A stretch of 64,000 bases of DNA, from the NCBI RefSeq assembly GCF_014863585.1, contig NZ_CP062253.1, positions 3,250,501-3,314,500 of the forward strand, read 5' to 3'. The notes beneath the pieces are model-generated. The model was not told the origin of the DNA and did no database searches. It saw only the letters and a program-made list of their open reading frames with translations. The position numbers and the translations under genes are program-made. Source of the DNA: Pseudomonas gozinkensis. Its GTDB lineage: Bacteria; Pseudomonadota; Gammaproteobacteria; Pseudomonadales; Pseudomonadaceae. Positions 40,529-50,174 of this stretch are shown here, one piece after another; the first letter of the stretch is position 1, and each line of letters begins with the position of its first letter.

Positions 40529-41999
40529 AGGTCAACAGGTGTTCGAGGGTTCGTGTGACGCCTTCTTCGCGCAAGCTGTTCAGGCACCACTCGAATGCTG
40601 CGACAAACTCGGGCGAACGCGGTATCGCCACGCCAAAAATCTCCTCAACCCCCAACAACCTTTCAGTAATCAGCGCATCCTCCGCCACCAACGCCTGACA
40701 GAACGCCGCCCGAGGATCCGGAATCGAGTAAGTGTCGCCATTCTCATCCACACCCTTCAAATAAAGCGCCCAGGCCGCCACCACCAGCGCCGCTCGTTTG
40801 GTCTCCTGCCCATCGGCAATCAACCGATTGATCGTCGGAATGGTGAACTTGGGAAACTTCGACGAACCGTCCGAACAGACGCGCTCCAGCTGATCGGCAA
40901 TCGCCTGATTGGAGAACCGCGCTACCAGCGTGTCCTTGTACTCGGGCAAGTCGATGCCCGGCACCGGCGCCAATTGCGGAGTAACGTCCAGGTCCATGTA
41001 AGCGCGCATGTAGCGCACGAACAGCGGGTCGTTCATGGTTTCGTGAACGAAGCGGTAACCCTTCAAAAAGCCCAGATAGGTCAGCGCCAGATGACTGCCG
41101 TTGAGCAGTTTGATCTTCATCTCTTCGTAGGGGGAAACATCGTCGGTGAACTGCACGCCGACCTTTTCCCAGGCCGGGCGGCCGTTGACGAACTTGTCTT
41201 CCAGCACCCATTGCACGAACGGTTCACAGACCACCGGCCAGGCATCGTCAACGGCGTGTTTGTCCGCCAGTTGCAGGCGATGGGCGGTGCTGGTCATCGG
41301 CGTGATGCGGTCGACCATGGCGTTGGGGAAGCTGACGTTGGCGTCGATCCATTCGCGCAAGTCCGGATCCAGCAGCGCAGTGAAGGCCAGCAGCGCCTTG
41401 CGGGTCACGGCGCCGTTGTGCGGCAGGTTATCGCAGGACATCACGGTGAACGCCGGAATACCCGCCGCGCGACGTCTGGCTAGCGCCGCACAGAGGAAAC
41501 CGAACACGGTTTTCGGCTGCTGCGGGTAAGTCAGATCGTGCTGAATCTGCGGCAGGTGCGCCATGAACTCGCCGTTGCTGTCGTCGATGCAGTAACCGCC
41601 CTCGGTGATGGTCAGCGAAACGATGCGGATCTGCGGATCGGCGAGCTTGTCGATCAGCACCTGGGCACTGTCCTCGGCCAGCAGCATGTCGCGGATCGCG
41701 CCGATGACCCGGACTTCGGTGTCGTCGCTGTCGCCGAGTTCGAACAGGGTGAACAGGTAGTCCTGCTCCTTGAGGTCGTCCCGGGCACGGCGGTCTTCGC
41801 CGCGCAGGCCGACGCCGCAGATCGCCCAGTCCAGCGCTTCGCCGGTGTTCATCAGCGCGTCGGTGTAATACGCCTGATGCGCGCGATGGAAGCCGCCGAC
41901 GCCAATGTGGGCGATGCCCTGGCGGGTGTCGCCGAGGCTGTAGGCCGGCAGCTTCACTTCGGTGGCGAGGCGGTTGAGGTTTTGCTTGTTCAGTTTCAT
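40527..41999 (-). CDS. mtlD: Mannitol (D-arabitol) 2-dehydrogenase MtlD
   Basis: 490 residues, the usual length of the long-chain polyol dehydrogenase family. NAD-binding N-terminal domain has GVGGFHRAHQA; the catalytic Lys is in KIKLLNGSHLAL (about 294-305), with the downstream helix of the family. Converts mannitol to fructose, arabitol to xylulose, and sorbitol to fructose with NAD. Starts 16 bp after mtlK stops. Confidence 0.95.
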   Translation of the reverse strand: MKLNKQNLNRLATEVKLPAYSLGDTRQGIAHIGVGGFHRAHQAYYTDALMNTGEALDWAICGVGLRGEDRRARDDLKEQDYLFTLFELGDSDDTEVRVIGAIRDMLLAEDSAQVLIDKLADPQIRIVSLTITEGGYCIDDSNGEFMAHLPQIQHDLTYPQQPKTVFGFLCAALARRRAAGIPAFTVMSCDNLPHNGAVTRKALLAFTALLDPDLREWIDANVSFPNAMVDRITPMTSTAHRLQLADKHAVDDAWPVVCEPFVQWVLEDKFVNGRPAWEKVGVQFTDDVSPYEEMKIKLLNGSHLALTYLGFLKGYRFVHETMNDPLFVRYMRAYMDLDVTPQLAPVPGIDLPEYKDTLVARFSNQAIADQLERVCSDGSSKFPKFTIPTINRLIADGQETKRAALVVAAWALYLKGVDENGDTYSIPDPRAAFCQALVAEDALITERLLGVEEIFGVAIPRSPEFVAAFEWCLNSLREEGVTRTLEHLLT

Positions 42000-42015
42000 C
42001 GGGTCAGTCTCGAAA

Positions 42016-43119
<1,104 letters not shown>

Positions 43120-43168
43120 GATGATGAGCCTCCACAATTTTTATTCAGTTGAACCGGATGGCTTTTCT

Positions 43169-43256
43169 GTGGGAGCGAGCTTGCTCGCGATGGGGCCGTG
43201 TCAGCCAATATCGTCGACGCATGACACACCGCTATCGCGAGCAGGCTCGCTCCCAC
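43169..43256. repeat. REPIN between mtlG and mtlK
   Basis: Inverted REP units at 43169-43190 and 43235-43256 (GTGGGAGCGAGCTTGC type), 8 bp from the mtlG stop codon. Confidence 0.9.
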
Positions 43257-43264
43257 AGGGGCAT

Positions 43265-44095
43265 TCATTTGACGGCGCCGAACGACAGGCCGCGCACCAG
43301 TTGTTTCTGGCTGATCCAGCCGAAGATCAGGATCGGCGCGCAGGCCAGAGTCGAGACGGCCGACAACTTGGCCCAGAACAATCCTTCGGGGCTTGAGTAG
43401 GAGGCGATCAGCGCGGTCAGCGGCGCGGCTTTGGACGAGGTCAGATTCAGCGACCAGAAGGCTTCGTTCCAGCACAGGATCAGTGACAGCAGCACGGTCG
43501 AGGCGAGGCCGCCCTTGGCGATCGGCAGCAGCACGCGGAGCATTTCCTGGGCGAGGGTGGCACCGTCGAGGCGGGCGGCTTCGAGGATGTCCTTGGGGAT
43601 GTCCTTGAAGTAGGTGTAAACCATCCACACCACGATCGGCAGGTTGATCAGCGTGTAGATCACGATCAGCGCGATGCGCGTATCGAGCAGGCCGAAGCTC
43701 TTGGCCAGCAAGTAGATCGGCATCAGCACGCCCACCGGCGGCAGCATCTTGGTGGAGAGCATCCACAGCAGCGTGCCTTTGGTGCGCTGGGTTTCGTAGA
43801 ACGCCATCGAGTAGGCCGCCGGCACCGCGATCAGCAGGCACAGGGCGGTGGCGCTGAAGGAAATCACCACCGAGTTCCAGGCGAAACTGAAGTAGTCGCT
43901 GCGTTCGTTGATGTGCAGGTAGTTCTCCAGCGTCGGCGTGAAGATGAACTGCGGCGGCGTGGCGAAGGCGTCGATTTCGGTCTTGAAACTGGTCAGCACC
44001 ATCCAGAAGATCGGGAAGAAAATGATGATCGCGATGGCCCAGGCCAGCGTGCCGAGCAGCAGGCTTTGCAGCCGGCGGGATTGTTGAAGAGTCAT
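43265..44095 (-). CDS. mtlG: Polyol ABC transporter permease MtlG
   Basis: 276 residues, six membrane helices. The EAA loop that docks with MtlK is seen as ILEAARLDGATLAQEMLRV (about 178-196). MalG-type permease. Starts 8 bp after the mtlF stop. Confidence 0.93.
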   Translation of the reverse strand: MTLQQSRRLQSLLLGTLAWAIAIIIFFPIFWMVLTSFKTEIDAFATPPQFIFTPTLENYLHINERSDYFSFAWNSVVISFSATALCLLIAVPAAYSMAFYETQRTKGTLLWMLSTKMLPPVGVLMPIYLLAKSFGLLDTRIALIVIYTLINLPIVVWMVYTYFKDIPKDILEAARLDGATLAQEMLRVLLPIAKGGLASTVLLSLILCWNEAFWSLNLTSSKAAPLTALIASYSSPEGLFWAKLSAVSTLACAPILIFGWISQKQLVRGLSFGAVK

Positions 44096-44103
44096 GGCAG
44101 GCC

Positions 44104-45030
44104 TCAGGCTTTGTCAGTCAGGTTTTTGCCGATCATCCGCACCAGAATGATCGCGGCGATGTTGGCAATGACCACGGCGATCAGGCCGCCGGCCGAGGCC
44201 ATGCCGACGTCGAACTGCACCAGCGCCTGGTTGTAGATCAGGTAGGCGAGGTTGGTCGACGCGTAGCCGGGGCCGCCGTTGGTGGTGGTGAAGATTTCGG
44301 CGAACACCGACAGCAGGAAGATGGTTTCAATCATCACGACCACGGCAATCGGCCGCGCCAGGTGCGGCAGGGTCAGGTGCCAGAAGATCGCGATCGGGCC
44401 GGCGCCGTCGAGGCGGGCGGCTTCTTTCTGTTCCTGGTCGAGGGACTGCATGGCGGTCATCAGGATCAGGATCGCGAAGGGCAGCCATTGCCACGACACA
44501 ATGATGATGATCGACAGCAGCGGGTAGTGAGCGAGCCAGTCCACCGGTTGCGCGCCGAACAGCTTCCAGATGTAGGCGAGGATCCCGGAAACCGGGTGGA
44601 AAATCAGGTTCTTCCAGATCAGCGCGCCGACCGTGGGCATGATGAAGAACGGCGAAATCAGCATCACCCGCACGATGCCGCGACCGAAGAACTCGCTGGC
44701 CTCAAGCAACGCACTGATCAGTACGCCGAACACCACGCTGATCAGCAGCACGCTGCCTACCAGCAGCAAGGTGTTGGTGGCGCCGGGCATGAAGCCGGAG
44801 TCGGTCAGGAAGTAGGTGAAGTTTTCCAGCCCGACGAACTCGTTTACGCCGGGGTCGAGCAGGTTGTAGCGGATCATCGAGAAATAGACGGTCATGCCCA
44901 GCGGCACGATCATCCACAGCAGCAACAGGGCCACCGAAGGGCTGACCAGAAACCAGCCGGGATTGGCCACACGGCTTTTGCGCCGGGGCTGCGACAGGTC
45001 GATGTGGGCTTTGGCAGTTGAAGTATTCAT
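44104..45030 (-). CDS. mtlF: Polyol ABC transporter permease MtlF
   Basis: 308 residues from ATG 45030 (a frame extends 3 codons further). MalF-type permease with about six helices and an EAA loop (EQKEAARLDGAGPIAIFWHL). Preceded by a palindromic repeat that separates it from the binding-protein gene. Confidence 0.93.
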   Translation of the reverse strand: MNTSTAKAHIDLSQPRRKSRVANPGWFLVSPSVALLLLWMIVPLGMTVYFSMIRYNLLDPGVNEFVGLENFTYFLTDSGFMPGATNTLLLVGSVLLISVVFGVLISALLEASEFFGRGIVRVMLISPFFIMPTVGALIWKNLIFHPVSGILAYIWKLFGAQPVDWLAHYPLLSIIIIVSWQWLPFAILILMTAMQSLDQEQKEAARLDGAGPIAIFWHLTLPHLARPIAVVVMIETIFLLSVFAEIFTTTNGGPGYASTNLAYLIYNQALVQFDVGMASAGGLIAVVIANIAAIILVRMIGKNLTDKA

Positions 45031-45101
45031 GGTGATCACAACCGTTTGGGTGCAGGTACATGTTCAGGAGAGAAAACCTTCCTGACATTGACGCGATCCC
45101 T

Positions 45102-45189
45102 GTGGGAGCTGGCTTGCCAGCGATAGCGATATAACGGCCGGCAGCAATGTTGACTGTGCTGACGCCATCGCTGGCAAGCCAGCTCCCAC
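45102..45189. repeat. Palindromic repeat pair between mtlE and mtlF (GTGGGAGCTGGCTTGCC type)
   Basis: Inverted units at 45102-45124 and 45167-45189. This unit differs from the GAGCGAGC type elsewhere in the window: the inner palindrome is GCTGGCnnGCCAGC. It lies 15 bp after the mtlE stop codon. Confidence 0.88.
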
Positions 45190-45204
45190 AGGTTGAGTGG
45201 CGAG

Positions 45205-46515
45205 TTACTTCGGATAACCCGCGCGCTTCATCTCGCGTTCGGTGGTTTGTTGGGCCGCGGTCAGCGCCTGGTCGACCGTTGTCTGGCCGATCAGCGCGGC
45301 CGAGAACAGCTTGCCGACCTGGGTGCCTATGCCCTGGAATTCCGGAATGGTCACCAGTTGGATGCCGATATAAGGCACGGGTTTGAGGGTCGGTTTGCTC
45401 GGGTCGGCGGCTTTGAGCGATTCCAGCGTGACCTTGGCAAACGGCGCGGCGCTCATGTACGCGTCGCTGTAGGTCGAGGCGCGGGTGCCCGGCGGTACGT
45501 TGGCGATGCCGTCGGTCTTGGCGACCAGTTCGCCGTACTCTTTGGAGGTGGCCCAGGCGCTGAATTCCTTGGCGGCGTCCTTGGCCTTGGAGCTGGTCGG
45601 AATCGCCAGTGCCCACGAGTACAGCCACGCCGAGCCTTTGTCGGTGACCTGATGCGGCGCGTAGGTGAAGCCGACGTGATCGGCGACCTTGCTTTGAGTC
45701 TTGTCGGTGACGAACGAGCCGGCGACGCTGGCGTCAACCCACATCGCGCACTTGCCGCTGTTGAACAGCGCAAGGTTTTCGTTGAAGCCGTTGCTGGAGG
45801 CACCCGGTGGACCGGATTTTTTCATGGTGTCGACGTAGAAGTTCAGCGCGTTCTTCCATTCCGGACCGTTGAATTCCGGTTTCCACTGCTCATCGAACCA
45901 GCGCGCACCGTAGGCGTTGGCCACGGTGGTGATCAGCGCCATGTTCTCGCCCCAGCCGGCCTTGCCGCGCAGGCAGATGCCGTACTGCTCCTTGTCCTTG
46001 TGGGTGAGTTTTTCGGCGAAACCGGCGATCTCCTCCCAGGTCGGACGCTCCGGCATGGTCAGGCCGGCGTCCTTGAACAGGTCGGTGCGGTAATAGGTGA
46101 TCGAGCTTTCGGCATAGAACGGCAGGGCGTACAGCGACCCCTTGACCGACAGACCTTCGCGCACCGACGGGAACACATCGTCGAGGGCGTAGCTGGCCGG
46201 CAGATCCTTCATCGGCTCGAGCCAGCCTTTTGCCCCCCAGAGTGCGGCTTCGTACATGCCGATGGTCAACACGTCGAACTGCCCGCCCTGGGTGGCGATG
46301 TCGGTAGTCAGGCGCTGACGCAGGACGTTTTCTTCCAGCACCACCCAATTGAGCTTGATGTCAGGATGCTCGGTCTCGAAGGTTTTCGAGAGCTTTTGCA
46401 TGCGGATCATGTCGCTGTTGTTGACGGTGGCGATGGTCAGGGTCTGGGCGCCAAGGCTGACGCTGCTGAGGGTCATGCAGGTGAGGGCCAGCAGAGCTTT
46501 TGCAGTGGGTTGCAT
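45205..46515 (-). CDS. mtlE: Polyol-binding periplasmic protein MtlE
   Basis: 436 residues with a signal peptide (cut near SLGA). ABC solute-binding fold of the sugar type (TLTIATVNNSDMIRMQKL, later WGENMALITTVANA, and SSITYYRTDLFKDAGL). Binds mannitol, sorbitol or arabitol in the periplasm and hands it to MtlFGK. AAAAGGAG lies 7 nt before the ATG. First gene of the operon with a good promoter. Confidence 0.94.
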   Translation of the reverse strand: MQPTAKALLALTCMTLSSVSLGAQTLTIATVNNSDMIRMQKLSKTFETEHPDIKLNWVVLEENVLRQRLTTDIATQGGQFDVLTIGMYEAALWGAKGWLEPMKDLPASYALDDVFPSVREGLSVKGSLYALPFYAESSITYYRTDLFKDAGLTMPERPTWEEIAGFAEKLTHKDKEQYGICLRGKAGWGENMALITTVANAYGARWFDEQWKPEFNGPEWKNALNFYVDTMKKSGPPGASSNGFNENLALFNSGKCAMWVDASVAGSFVTDKTQSKVADHVGFTYAPHQVTDKGSAWLYSWALAIPTSSKAKDAAKEFSAWATSKEYGELVAKTDGIANVPPGTRASTYSDAYMSAAPFAKVTLESLKAADPSKPTLKPVPYIGIQLVTIPEFQGIGTQVGKLFSAALIGQTTVDQALTAAQQTTEREMKRAGYPK

Positions 46516-46556
46516 CGTGCACTCCTTTTCTGCACCCGGCGGGGGCAGAAGGACAG

Positions 46557-46564
46557 TTATTGTT
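46557..46564 (-). promoter_or_regulatory. mtlE: Possible Crc/Hfq (CA) motif in the mtlE leader
   Basis: On the minus strand AAAAACAATAAC contains AACAATAA, an exact AANAANAA catabolite-repression motif, about 42 nt before the mtlE ATG. It lies between two G/C-rich hairpin-like segments (TTCTTCC/GGAAGAA, 46571-46590, and a TCTGC/GCAGA region near 46529-46550). Confidence 0.4.
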
Positions 46565-46599
46565 TTTGTGTTCTTCCGGCGGGGGAAGAATGTGCACTG

Positions 46600-46628
46600 A
46601 TTACAGCCTTCTAATGAGGGGCTGACAA
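46600..46628 (-). promoter_or_regulatory. mtlE: Sigma-70-like promoter of the mtl operon
   Basis: TTGTCA, 17 bp, TGTAAT on the minus strand (5 of 6 in each box). Transcription would begin near 46593, giving a leader of about 78 nt. Confidence 0.6.
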
Positions 46629-46638
46629 ATCATCCCTA

Positions 46639-46665
46639 GCACTTGAATCGATACTTTTTTGCACT
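46639..46665 (-). promoter_or_regulatory. Candidate MtlR direct repeats next to the mtl promoter
   Basis: AGTGC occurs at two positions 22 bp apart (46639-46643 and 46661-46665 in + coordinates), in direct orientation just upstream of the -35 box, the usual spacing of AraC-family half-sites. The flanks match only partly, so this is tentative. Confidence 0.35.
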
Positions 46666-46741
46666 CGGGATTGAAGCGATAAACGCAGGGAAGGGTGTTT
46701 CAGGGCCGTAAGGGCGATGAAACCGTACAGGTTTTCGAGCG

Positions 46742-47647
46742 TCAGCCGTGGTTTTGCTCGGTCAGACGCTGCACCACCAGCCGCCGATAATGTGACGGCG
46801 TCATGCCTTTGAGCTGCTGAAAGCGCCGATTGAAATTGGAGATATTGTTGAACCCCGACTCGAAACACACTTCGGTCACCGGTTTGTCGCCGTCCGCCAG
46901 CAGTTCGCAGGATTTGCTGATGCGCAGGCGATTGACGAATTCGATGAAATTGCGCCCCGTCGCCTGCTTGAACACGCGGCTGAAATAAGTCGGTTTCATG
47001 CCCAGGTGCTCGGCGACTTCCTCCAGCGGCAGTTCCCGGGCGTAGTGGGTGAAGATGTAATCCACCGCGCGGTTGGTGCGGTCAATGTTGTGCTCATCGG
47101 CCAATTGCGGGGTGGTTGCGCCGGACAGCAGCTGGTAGTCGTCGGTCGCGGCCAGCAATTCCATCAAAATGAAAAAATGACCCAGGCGGGTAATGCCCTT
47201 GGTGTCGGCGATCTTCTGCATCAGGTTCGTCGCTTGGCGGATCGTGCGCGGGCAACGGAATTCGATGCCGTACTGCGCACGTTCCAGCAGCGGTGCCAGG
47301 GTCTTGAGTTCCGCGAACACCTGGTGACCGCTTTCAAACAGTTCATCGGTGAAATTGACCAGCATGTCGCGCTTCTCGACCACTTCATCCTCGGCCACTT
47401 GGCTGATCCAGTTGTGCGGCAGATTAGGGCCGGTAAGGAACAGTGTTTGCGGGTAGAAGTTGCCGATGTAGTCGCCGATGAATACCTTGCCAGAGCTGGC
47501 GACGATCAGGTGCAGTTCGTATTCCTTGTGGAAATGCCAGCGCACCAGCGGGCAGGGGAAACCATGCTGGCGATAGATGATGGACAACCCGTTGTGGTCA
47601 TCCATCAGCTCGTAAGAGGGGTCGGTCACGCGGGCGGTGCGGGTCAT
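46742..47647 (-). CDS. mtlR: AraC-family activator MtlR of the polyol operon
   Basis: 301 residues. N-terminal cupin-type sensor domain (RWHFHKEYELHLIV) and C-terminal double helix-turn-helix (about 190-295, LPLEEVAEHLGMKPTYFSRVFKQATGRNFIEFV, then VCFESGFNNISNFNRRF). The same gene is beside mtlE in known P. fluorescens mtl clusters, where it activates the operon with polyols. On the same strand as mtlE; the promoter of mtlE lies in the 226-bp gap. Confidence 0.93.
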   Translation of the reverse strand: MTRTARVTDPSYELMDDHNGLSIIYRQHGFPCPLVRWHFHKEYELHLIVASSGKVFIGDYIGNFYPQTLFLTGPNLPHNWISQVAEDEVVEKRDMLVNFTDELFESGHQVFAELKTLAPLLERAQYGIEFRCPRTIRQATNLMQKIADTKGITRLGHFFILMELLAATDDYQLLSGATTPQLADEHNIDRTNRAVDYIFTHYARELPLEEVAEHLGMKPTYFSRVFKQATGRNFIEFVNRLRISKSCELLADGDKPVTEVCFESGFNNISNFNRRFQQLKGMTPSHYRRLVVQRLTEQNHG

Positions 47648-47722
47648 GGCGGGGTACTTTTTTTGTTATCGCCCGTCGATCATGCCTCTTTGCGCAAGGA
47701 TTGCGCCAGTTTCCATTGCGGT

Positions 47723-48568
47723 TCAGGCAGTTCGTTGTTTGGCCTTCAGCACGTTGGCAACGCGGCAAAACTCCACCAGGTCCGACTCTTCGATGAAGTC
47801 GACATTGATGATGTTGCACTTCAATGCCCAGTCACTTTTATCCAGGTCGAACCATTCGTTCAGCTCGTTATGGATGTCGACGGGGCCACCAAGGGCGGTG
47901 TAGCTGGTGGCAGATAACGACCAGGAATTCCAGGTGCCTGGCGGATTTTTCATTACATGTTCAATGAACTGTCTCAATTCATCTGGGTTGGTAATGCCGT
48001 TTCCGGACCATTTATGACTGATCTTGTCGTGGAATACCTTGTAGTCGAGTTTCGAGTGTGACCTTGCCGCAGCAAATACTCGTTGTGTCGTACTGATGCG
48101 CTTGAGTTCTTGAAGGGTGAGAGACTGGTTTACGCGCGGAACGAGGCGGTCTCCCAAGAGGGTGGTGATCGCATTATTAAAATTCTGATAGTCGAAGTCA
48201 TTACCATCCAGGCTGTGAAAATCCAGGACGATGAATTCATCGGGATTCTTTTTCAGGAAACTGTTTACGTCATTAACCAGGTTTTCCAGCGTCCGGGAGT
48301 TCGTATGACCATTGTGGTGCAAGACGAACTTTCGAGGGCCCTCACCTTTGGCGTCATATCTCAGACGAATGTCGAGCGCTCGGGCGCCGTGATTCAGTTG
48401 TGCATGAAAACTGTCGTGCTGACATGCCAGCCAGTGACGCGGAGGGCCGAAGATCGGGTAGGTAGCGCGCCAGTCGCTGCCTGCGTTGTGAGCACCCGGC
48501 AATGTCAGTTCGCAGATGTTCAGCGAGTCAATGTCGGGGGTCCTGCTCATCCAGTTGGAAGTTGTCAT
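47723..48568 (-). CDS. PI-PLC X-domain phosphodiesterase
   Basis: 281 residues from ATG 48568 (AGGA 7 nt upstream), rather than the Met 5 codons earlier. The phosphatidylinositol-specific phospholipase C X-domain fold: LTLPGAHNAG with His27, ARALDIRLRYD (Asp66, Arg68), and FVLHHNGHTN with His84. There is no signal peptide and no lipobox; bacterial members with this plan may be secreted by other routes or act inside. It is more A/T-rich than the mtl genes. It is followed 153 bp upstream by the glycosyltransferase and the large toxin-like gene on the same strand. Confidence 0.82.
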   Translation of the reverse strand: MTTSNWMSRTPDIDSLNICELTLPGAHNAGSDWRATYPIFGPPRHWLACQHDSFHAQLNHGARALDIRLRYDAKGEGPRKFVLHHNGHTNSRTLENLVNDVNSFLKKNPDEFIVLDFHSLDGNDFDYQNFNNAITTLLGDRLVPRVNQSLTLQELKRISTTQRVFAAARSHSKLDYKVFHDKISHKWSGNGITNPDELRQFIEHVMKNPPGTWNSWSLSATSYTALGGPVDIHNELNEWFDLDKSDWALKCNIINVDFIEESDLVEFCRVANVLKAKQRTA

Positions 48569-48721
48569 GAGTGCATCCTGCATAAGTGATTTAAAAGAGC
48601 GACGCCGTTTTGAGTGTTTAAGGCGTCACTTGCAGGATGTTTATAGGGTTTCAGTTATTGGTTAGCTACAGGCATGTTGATTCAAGTTATTGGCTATTGT
48701 TTTTATAGTTTTCCGCGATGT

Positions 48722-50011
48722 CTATTTGTTCCGGTTTTTGGCCTCGATCCACTGGGCCATGTATTGTGTGCTCTTGTGAGAATGATGTCGCAACATGCTG
48801 CCAGTGAAGTTATTGCGCCTTAGTTGTTCAATGTTCTCACGGCATTCAAGTAGTTTGTTGATAAGCGCCGGTCCATGAACGACTTGCTGATAAATATCTT
48901 CGAGCAGTGTATGTCCCTGGGTTTGGGCTGCCTGCCAGCGTGTTTCGTCACGATAAAGTTTGACTGCGGCATCGGCGAAATCCTGCGCCGTGCGACAGAT
49001 TGCCCCCGGCCAAGGCTGCTGGATATGCATGCCTTCGGCTCCAATCGGTGTGGTGATACTCGGCGTGCCGCAAAGCATCGCATCGATCAGTTTGCCCTTG
49101 ATGCCGGCACCGAAACGAAGAGGCGCCAGGCAGATACGCGCATCGGACATGACCTGCAAGGCATCTTCTGCCCAGTTCATGATGTGGAACCCTTGCGCGG
49201 CATTGTGCAAGGCCGCGGCCTTGGGTGGTGTGTAGGCACCATAGATGCGCAACTGCGCCTTGGGAAGTTGCTCGCGGATCAGCGGCCAGACCGTCGATTT
49301 CAACCACAGAACGGCATCCCAGTTCGGCGCGTGGCGGAAGTTGCCGATACTGAGGAAGTCCGTGCGTTCAGCAAAGGTTTTTGCTGGCGTACTGGGCGGT
49401 TCAACCATCAATGGGCACCAGTGCAACAGCTCGGGTGGCAACTTGAACTGCTGTACCAGCAGTTCGATTTCTACTGGCGAGATCATCAGGTTCAGATCGC
49501 AGCGATAAAGCGCGGCAATCTCGCGCCTGGCCAGGTCAGTGTCAGCCATCAACTCGAATTCTTCACGCAGCGCAGGTGCGAACAATTCATGGAAGTCGTC
49601 TGCGTCATCACCGGCCTTCAGCCGATCCTTCAAGCGCTGATGCCTGGCATGGCGCAGGCTTTGCAGATCCGATGTTTCCAGAACACGCAAGGCATCGGGG
49701 CAGTGTTTTTCCACGCGCCAGCCGAACTGTTCTTCGATCATGAACTGGTCGAACAGGACGATATCCGGCGCCAGTTCGCTGATAAACGTGTCGAAACTGC
49801 TGTTGTTCAGTTCTATCGGGACAGTGCGGATTCCCAGTTGGCCAAGATCGGCCGGGTGTTCGCCAACACCGGCAGGACTGGCGAAGGTGACTTGCCAGCC
49901 CTGTTGCAGGAACGTTTCGAGAATCTGCATGACATGCCCGCTTGCTGCCGATGAGCGGGGTTCCGGCCAGACGTAACCAATGACGAGGACTTTGGTTGCG
50001 GGCTGACTCAT
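48722..50011 (-). CDS. Glycosyltransferase (GT4-like)
   Basis: 429 residues from ATG 50011 (AAGGA 8 nt upstream). GT-B fold with N-terminal VLVIGYVWPEPRSSAASGH and C-terminal FLSIGNFRHAPNWDAV, LAPLRFGAGIKGKLIDAM and GTPSITTPIGAEGM (donor-nucleotide site). The acceptor is unknown. It is 164 bp downstream of the large toxin-like gene on the same strand, and 153 bp upstream of the PI-PLC gene. It could glycosylate the toxin or a surface polymer; context alone favours neither. Confidence 0.82.
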   Translation of the reverse strand: MSQPATKVLVIGYVWPEPRSSAASGHVMQILETFLQQGWQVTFASPAGVGEHPADLGQLGIRTVPIELNNSSFDTFISELAPDIVLFDQFMIEEQFGWRVEKHCPDALRVLETSDLQSLRHARHQRLKDRLKAGDDADDFHELFAPALREEFELMADTDLARREIAALYRCDLNLMISPVEIELLVQQFKLPPELLHWCPLMVEPPSTPAKTFAERTDFLSIGNFRHAPNWDAVLWLKSTVWPLIREQLPKAQLRIYGAYTPPKAAALHNAAQGFHIMNWAEDALQVMSDARICLAPLRFGAGIKGKLIDAMLCGTPSITTPIGAEGMHIQQPWPGAICRTAQDFADAAVKLYRDETRWQAAQTQGHTLLEDIYQQVVHGPALINKLLECRENIEQLRRNNFTGSMLRHHSHKSTQYMAQWIEAKNRNK

Positions 50012-50174
50012 GACGGGGTTCCTTGCTTGCAAAAGAGGGGGAGACGGGGCAAAAACCGCAATTAAATCACAGCAACTGCAACAAAGCCGTTTGCAATCCT
50101 TGGCTCGGGTTTCCAGAATTCCGAGCGCTTGCACCGTAGGGCTCGACAACGGTGCAAGCGCGACAGGCACTCTT

